From NCBI GenBank assembly GCA_903970165.1, contig CAJCHZ010000044.1:46804-110803 (forward strand): 64,000 nt of DNA, given 5' to 3'. This DNA is from Betaproteobacteria bacterium (GTDB lineage: Bacteria; Acidobacteriota; Terriglobia; Acidiferrales; UBA7541). The notes under the pieces are model-generated. The model made no database searches. It had not been told where the DNA came from and worked only from the letters and a program-made list of their open reading frames with translations. Positions 59,947 through 64,000 of this stretch are shown here, one piece after another. Within the stretch, counting starts at the first letter, position 1; each line of letters starts with the position of its first letter. The position numbers and the translations under genes are program-made.

Positions 59947-61362
59947 ATGGAAATCGAACGGCGCGACTTTCTGAAGACGACTGGAAAAGCAATCAGCGCT
60001 GGAGCCGCGGCTCTCGCGCTCGGCGGCAAAATTCTCGGCGCAAATGATCGCGTGCGCGTGGCCATTTGCGGACTGCGCGGCCGCGGTGTGGACCACATCC
60101 ACGGTTTCCATCATGTGCCGGGCGTCGAAATCGCGGCTATGTGCGATGTGGACGAAAGCGTCTTGAATCAGCGCCTCAGCGATGTCGAGAAGCTAGGTGC
60201 GCCTAAGCCAAATGGTTACGGAGATATTCGCAAGCTGCTCGAAGACAAAGAGATTGATGCTGTCTCTATCGCCACCCCCAATCATTGGCACTCGCTGATC
60301 GGCATTTGGACCTGTCAGGCCGGCAAAGACGTCTACGTGGAAAAGCCTTGCTCGCACAATTGGTTCGAAGGGCGGCAGCTTGTTCGCGCTGTGAAAAAAT
60401 ACAACCGCATTTGCCAGCATGGCAGCCAGTCGCGTTCGAATCCCGGCATGATCGAAGCGATTCGTCATTTGCGCGATGGAACGATCGGCGACGTGTACAT
60501 GGCGCGCGCGCTTTGCTTCAAGTGGCGCAACACCATCGGCAAAGCCCCGCAGGAGCCCGTTCCCGCCGGAGTCAACTATGATTTGTGGACGGGGCCGGCG
60601 CCATTGAAGCCTTTTACAAAAAATCGCTTCCACTACAACTGGCACTGGATCTGGGATACCGGCAACGGCGACATCGGCAATCAGGCCATTCATGAAATTG
60701 ATATCGCCCGCTGGGGCTTGGGTGTGGGCTTTCCGCTATCCGTCTCCTCCATGGGCGGCCACTTTATGTTCGACGACGACCAGGAAACCCCGAATACCCT
60801 GAACACCGCCGTCTATTTCAATGATTCGAATGGCAAGCGCAGGTTGATGGAAATCGAAGTGCGCCACTGGATTACCAATCATGAGGCGGAGATAGGCTCT
60901 GGCGCATACGGTCGCAGCGCCGTCCCACCCGCCGGCATTAAACCGGCTTCCTACAAAGTGCCCGTCCCGAGACAACAGGCCCTCGGTCCACAAGACGCGA
61001 AGACCAACACCATCGGCAACATTTTCTACGGATCGAAAGGCGTCCTTGCCATTGATGGCTACGACGCTTACAAAACGTGGCTGACGAATCAGCTTGAACC
61101 TGGTCCCTCCGGAAAAGCTTCCGGCGACCACTATGCGAATTTCATCGAGTGCGTCCGCAGCCGTCGCGCGGAAGACATTCATTCGCCGATTGAGGAAGCG
61201 CACATTTCGACAACCGTTTTGCACCTGGCCAATGCATCCTACCGGCTCGGCCGCACCCTGAATTTCGATCCTGCGAAGGAGCAGGTCATTGGCGACGAGG
61301 AAGCCACACGCATGTTGCGGGGCACGTATCGCGCGCCGTACGTCGTCCCGGAGGAAATTTAG
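59947..61362 (+). CDS. TAT-exported Gfo/Idh/MocA-family oxidoreductase
   Basis: The start MEIERRDFLKTTGKAISAGAAALALGGKILGA is a twin-arginine signal (RRDFLK). The NAD(P)-binding domain has VRVAICGLRGRGVDHIHGFHHVPGVEIAAMCDVDESVLNQRL and DAVSIATPNHWHSLIGIWTCQAGKDVYVEKPCSHNWFEGRQL, with the EKP motif. The C-terminal domain has NWHWIWDTGNGDIGNQAIHEIDIARWGLGVG. Members act on sugars or sugar derivatives; the substrate is unknown. Export in folded form with its cofactor fits TAT. It is divergent from tilS by 126 bases. Confidence 0.92.
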   Translation: MEIERRDFLKTTGKAISAGAAALALGGKILGANDRVRVAICGLRGRGVDHIHGFHHVPGVEIAAMCDVDESVLNQRLSDVEKLGAPKPNGYGDIRKLLEDKEIDAVSIATPNHWHSLIGIWTCQAGKDVYVEKPCSHNWFEGRQLVRAVKKYNRICQHGSQSRSNPGMIEAIRHLRDGTIGDVYMARALCFKWRNTIGKAPQEPVPAGVNYDLWTGPAPLKPFTKNRFHYNWHWIWDTGNGDIGNQAIHEIDIARWGLGVGFPLSVSSMGGHFMFDDDQETPNTLNTAVYFNDSNGKRRLMEIEVRHWITNHEAEIGSGAYGRSAVPPAGIKPASYKVPVPRQQALGPQDAKTNTIGNIFYGSKGVLAIDGYDAYKTWLTNQLEPGPSGKASGDHYANFIECVRSRRAEDIHSPIEEAHISTTVLHLANASYRLGRTLNFDPAKEQVIGDEEATRMLRGTYRAPYVVPEEI

Positions 61363-61469
61363 GCTGCCGCCCTTCCGTTACTGCAATTCCGCGGGTATCG
61401 GATCGTCCGCGCTCTCTTCATCCGACTTAGCGCGTCAAAAAGCTGTTCTAGGAAAGGCTCCGTAATCCC

Positions 61470-63077
61470 CTATGGTTTTGTTCCCTCCCGCTTTGGCAGC
61501 TTCGCTTTTGCGACCATATCGCGCACATCTTTAAGCAGGGCTTGCGAATCGAAAATGACGCCGTCTCGAATCGTATACTTGACGCATTGTTCGTGAACTT
61601 CTTTGCGGTCTTCGCCTACGCGCGTTACGCCGTTTCCGTAGAAAACCTTTACGTCCGCGAGCGGGTTTTCGGTTAAGACGACCAGATCTGCGAGATATCC
61701 CTGGCGGATCAAACCAAGCTCCGGATTTTTCACCACTTTTGCGCCGTTCTCCGTCGCTGCGTGAAGCGTCTCGAGCGGCGAAAATCCTGCCTCTTCGAGC
61801 ATTTCCAATTCTCGAATCGTTCCGAAGCCCCAAAGTTCGAACAGGAAGCCCGTGTCGGAGCCCACCGCTACCACGCCGCCCTGATTCTTGTAGTCATTCA
61901 CAAAGTCCAGCCACCGCCTGTAAGCACGCGCCCAGTCGGATTCTTTGTTCGAAGTCCATTCATAAAAATAGGACGCATGATGCGCCGGGTTCGGCAGAAA
62001 TGAATCCATCACGACGGGCAAAGTGTATGTCGAGTGCCACGGCAGATTCGCTGCGCGCGTCACATCGCGGTTTGCTTCGTAGATGCTGAACGTCGGCACC
62101 ATGATGAAGCCGTTTTTGTGCATGGAATCCAGCAGCGAATGAATCACTTCGCCGTGCAATTTCGGCAAATCCGCTTGCAGCCATGACCGGCCCGTCTCGA
62201 GGAAGCGATCGGCTTCGTTCGAATAGTTGTAGCCCGGCGGCAAATCCTGAATCGTCCTCGTCGTGTAGGAAGACTCTGGATAGCCATAGTGATGCTCAAT
62301 CGTGGAAGCGCCCTCACTCGCAATCTGTACGGCGTTCATGGGGTAAACGCCATCCTGCCCGATGTGCACCGCTACGCCCATGCCGTTTTTGCGCGCTTGA
62401 TCGGCAATGGCGTGAAACACATCGGGCCATTGCCCAGGCTTGCCGATCACCTTGATTCCATCCACCCCCAGCGCGTGCCATTCGTCCACAATCTGTCTTG
62501 CGCCATCTGGATTTGAATACCTCGGATCATCTCCCCGTCCCCAGAACGGATAGACGTACATTCGCGGGGCGATGATCTGGTTCGCAGCAATCTTTTTCTT
62601 TTCCTCGACCATTGCCCTCGGGTCGTCATTCCCCACATTGAACGTTCGAATGGTCGTCACGCCGTGTCCGAGGAGCAACTTGTAGATGTATTCCGCAGGC
62701 ACGTCTTTGCTGGAGTTGATGTGGATGTGCACGTCAATCAGGCCCGGCATTACGTACATGCCTTTGCCGTCGATCACGCGATCGGCCTGCTTCGGCGGCT
62801 TGCCGCCGGCTGCTTCGTCATCTTTCTCCTTGCGGGAAATGGCGTCGGTCGAGACGACACGCTCGATGCGATTACCCTTGATATAGATATTGACCGGCCC
62901 AAACGCCGGCCCGCCCGAGCCGTCGATCACGGTTACGTTTCGGATTTCCAGCGAGGGGTAGGGGCCTGATTGTTCGGGCGCAGAAGCATTCTGTCCGCGC
63001 ATCTGGGGCGGCAGATTCAAAACAGCCGCGCACAAGAGTCCTGCGCAAATCGTCCACTTCTTGAATGCCGTGGTCAT
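61470..63077 (-). CDS. Secreted amidohydrolase-family protein
   Basis: About 535 residues from ATG 63077, with a signal peptide (TTAFKKWTICAGLLCAAVLNLPPQMRGQ). The amidohydrolase core starts with LEIRNVTVIDGSGGPAFGPVNIYIKGNRIERV. The metal motif is VMPGLIDVHIHINSS (His-x-His). A Lys is in GIKVIG, a His in VAVHIGQDG, then STIEHHYGYPES. GSDTGFLFELWGFGTIRELEMLEEAGFSPLETLHAATENGAKV has the catalytic Asp, and the end is YLADLVVLTENPLADVKV. The substrate is not readable; prolidase or imidazolonepropionase-like amide bonds are usual for this group. An upstream ATG at 63113 is in frame but gives a poor signal. Confidence 0.9.
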   Translation of the reverse strand: MTTAFKKWTICAGLLCAAVLNLPPQMRGQNASAPEQSGPYPSLEIRNVTVIDGSGGPAFGPVNIYIKGNRIERVVSTDAISRKEKDDEAAGGKPPKQADRVIDGKGMYVMPGLIDVHIHINSSKDVPAEYIYKLLLGHGVTTIRTFNVGNDDPRAMVEEKKKIAANQIIAPRMYVYPFWGRGDDPRYSNPDGARQIVDEWHALGVDGIKVIGKPGQWPDVFHAIADQARKNGMGVAVHIGQDGVYPMNAVQIASEGASTIEHHYGYPESSYTTRTIQDLPPGYNYSNEADRFLETGRSWLQADLPKLHGEVIHSLLDSMHKNGFIMVPTFSIYEANRDVTRAANLPWHSTYTLPVVMDSFLPNPAHHASYFYEWTSNKESDWARAYRRWLDFVNDYKNQGGVVAVGSDTGFLFELWGFGTIRELEMLEEAGFSPLETLHAATENGAKVVKNPELGLIRQGYLADLVVLTENPLADVKVFYGNGVTRVGEDRKEVHEQCVKYTIRDGVIFDSQALLKDVRDMVAKAKLPKREGTKP

Positions 63078-63375
63078 CTCTAATGTAGCCCCCCGGTGAT
63101 TTAGCTCAAGCATTTTGCCTCTGCGGTTTCTTTTGCCCCGTGTGAAACAAAGCGTACAGCCGAGAGCGCCAGCGCTACGGCGTGCATTTTTCGCGGTAGC
63201 CTATTTCGATTTTTGGCCGCGCGAAGTGCGCAAGGCTAATTTCAAAACGCAAAGAAGTCCAGCACTGATTCGTTGCCGGCAAGGGGAGGAATGCGCGTAA
63301 CTCGTTTGTGATAAAAGCCTTATCGCGAATGAGAAAGGCCGTCTGTGGAAGTCTGTGGAAATCGTTAATATGGTG

Positions 63376-63404
63376 TTGACATTTCGGAACGCTCGTCGTA
63401 TTCT
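63376..63404 (+). promoter_or_regulatory. rRNA operon promoter
   Basis: TTGACA (63376-63381), a 17-base spacer and TATTCT (63399-63404) are close to the sigma-70 consensus. They lie about 200 bases before the 16S start, the expected place for an rrn promoter. The stretch 63078-63375 before it holds nothing else I can support. Confidence 0.75.
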
Positions 63405-63446
63405 CCTTGGGCTGTGGACGTACCTTTCTGCAAGACAGGGGGGTTC

Positions 63447-63459
63447 TGCTCTTTGACAA
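63447..63459 (+). promoter_or_regulatory. rrn leader boxA antitermination site
   Basis: TGCTCTTTGACAA matches the bacterial boxA element (TGCTCTTTAACAA) at 12 of 13 bases and lies between the rrn promoter and 16S. It should recruit NusB/NusE (S10). Confidence 0.7.
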
Positions 63460-63488
63460 CCGATACGATGTGCCAGAATCCGTTCGAA

Positions 63489-63600
63489 ACCATTCGGCCT
63501 TTTCGAGCCCGAATGGTCTGAGTAAAATCGAGCGACATTAATTCGCTTGGCAGGCTGGCTCTCTGATGCAAATCAGAGGGCATTTTTTTTCGCCAAGCTA
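63489..63600 (+). promoter_or_regulatory. 16S leader hairpins
   Basis: Two hairpins are seen. ACCATTCGG (63489-63497) pairs with CCGAATGGT (63509-63517). CTCTGAT (63561-63567) pairs with ATCAGAG (63572-63578) over a GCAA tetraloop. The second sits inside an outer pair GCTTGGC/GCCAAGC that closes just before the 16S gene. They are likely folding or processing elements of the pre-16S leader. Confidence 0.5.
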
Positions 63601-63606
63601 CCAGTT

Positions 63607-64000
<394 letters not shown>

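Noticed and set aside
60437..60450. GTTCGAATCCC, T-loop-like string
   Set aside because: It lies inside the coding sequence of the Gfo/Idh oxidoreductase and no cloverleaf forms around it. A similar string inside ftsH was rejected for the same reason.

Overview
The window looks like chromosomal DNA of a soil-type bacterium of the phylum Acidobacteriota. The support is indirect. A thioredoxin-TIGR03435-type protein sits at the left edge. There are many large secreted hydrolases, Ser/Thr kinases fused to TolB-like and TPR regions, a PadR-linked protein with an N-terminal segment typical of acidobacterial permeases, and futalosine-type menaquinone genes. Several short palindromes recur between genes. 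The right edge enters the 5' end of a 16S rRNA gene (about 63607 onward) behind a strong promoter.

Layout. 1-4.6 kb: truncated thioredoxin/TIGR03435 protein, DUF486 membrane protein, a ParE/RelE-RHH toxin-antitoxin pair with a visible promoter and operator, and a PstS-like phosphate-binding protein. 3.4-6.2 kb: minus-strand operon ubiX-mqnP-mqnE (futalosine menaquinone pathway). 6.2-11.4 kb: larB overlapping the end of a zinc alcohol dehydrogenase, an S10 peptidase, and a lone selA. 11.5-23.4 kb: plus-strand housekeeping run purH, TPR protein, ispE, prs, rplY, pth, rpsF, rpsR, rplI, dnaB. The run is interrupted at 13.97-14.35 kb by the fossil of a group II intron. 23.4-24.1 kb: a decayed membrane-protein gene. 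24.5-29.0 kb: alr (carrying an inserted palindromic repeat), ispD, a ClpN-IspF fusion, an orphan glutamyl-tRNA synthetase C-terminal-like domain where gltX often lies, and rlmB. 29-34 kb: acyP-apt-DUF5063 (the last with an in-frame amber codon), a LolA-like protein, a HAD phosphatase and an FG-GAP propeller. 34.2-40.1 kb: an integrase N-terminal fragment fused in frame upstream of a large Ser/Thr kinase, a PilZ protein, an EamA transporter and Ada.

40.1-44.3 kb is a minus-strand operon of lipoprotein, FtsX-type permease, LolD-type ATPase, a small membrane protein and a LolA-like carrier. It resembles a complete lipoprotein-sorting route. 44.4-46.2 kb is a PadR regulator with an S41 protease. 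46.3-49.1 kb is ruvX-mltG plus two unknown genes joined by ATGA overlaps. 49.3-53.7 kb holds two divergent secreted enzymes (M28 peptidase and S45 acylase). 53.7-59.8 kb is the conserved tilS-hpt-ftsH-folP cluster with two small unknown or weakly assigned genes. The end holds a TAT-exported Gfo/Idh oxidoreductase, a secreted amidohydrolase and the rrn promoter, boxA, leader hairpins and 16S start.

The best candidates for something not previously described are the ClpN-IspF fusion with its orphan GluRS-C partner, the Lol-like operon, and the palindromic element inserted in frame into alr. No CRISPR array and no tRNA gene was seen. All product names come from reading the sequence by eye; no database search was run.
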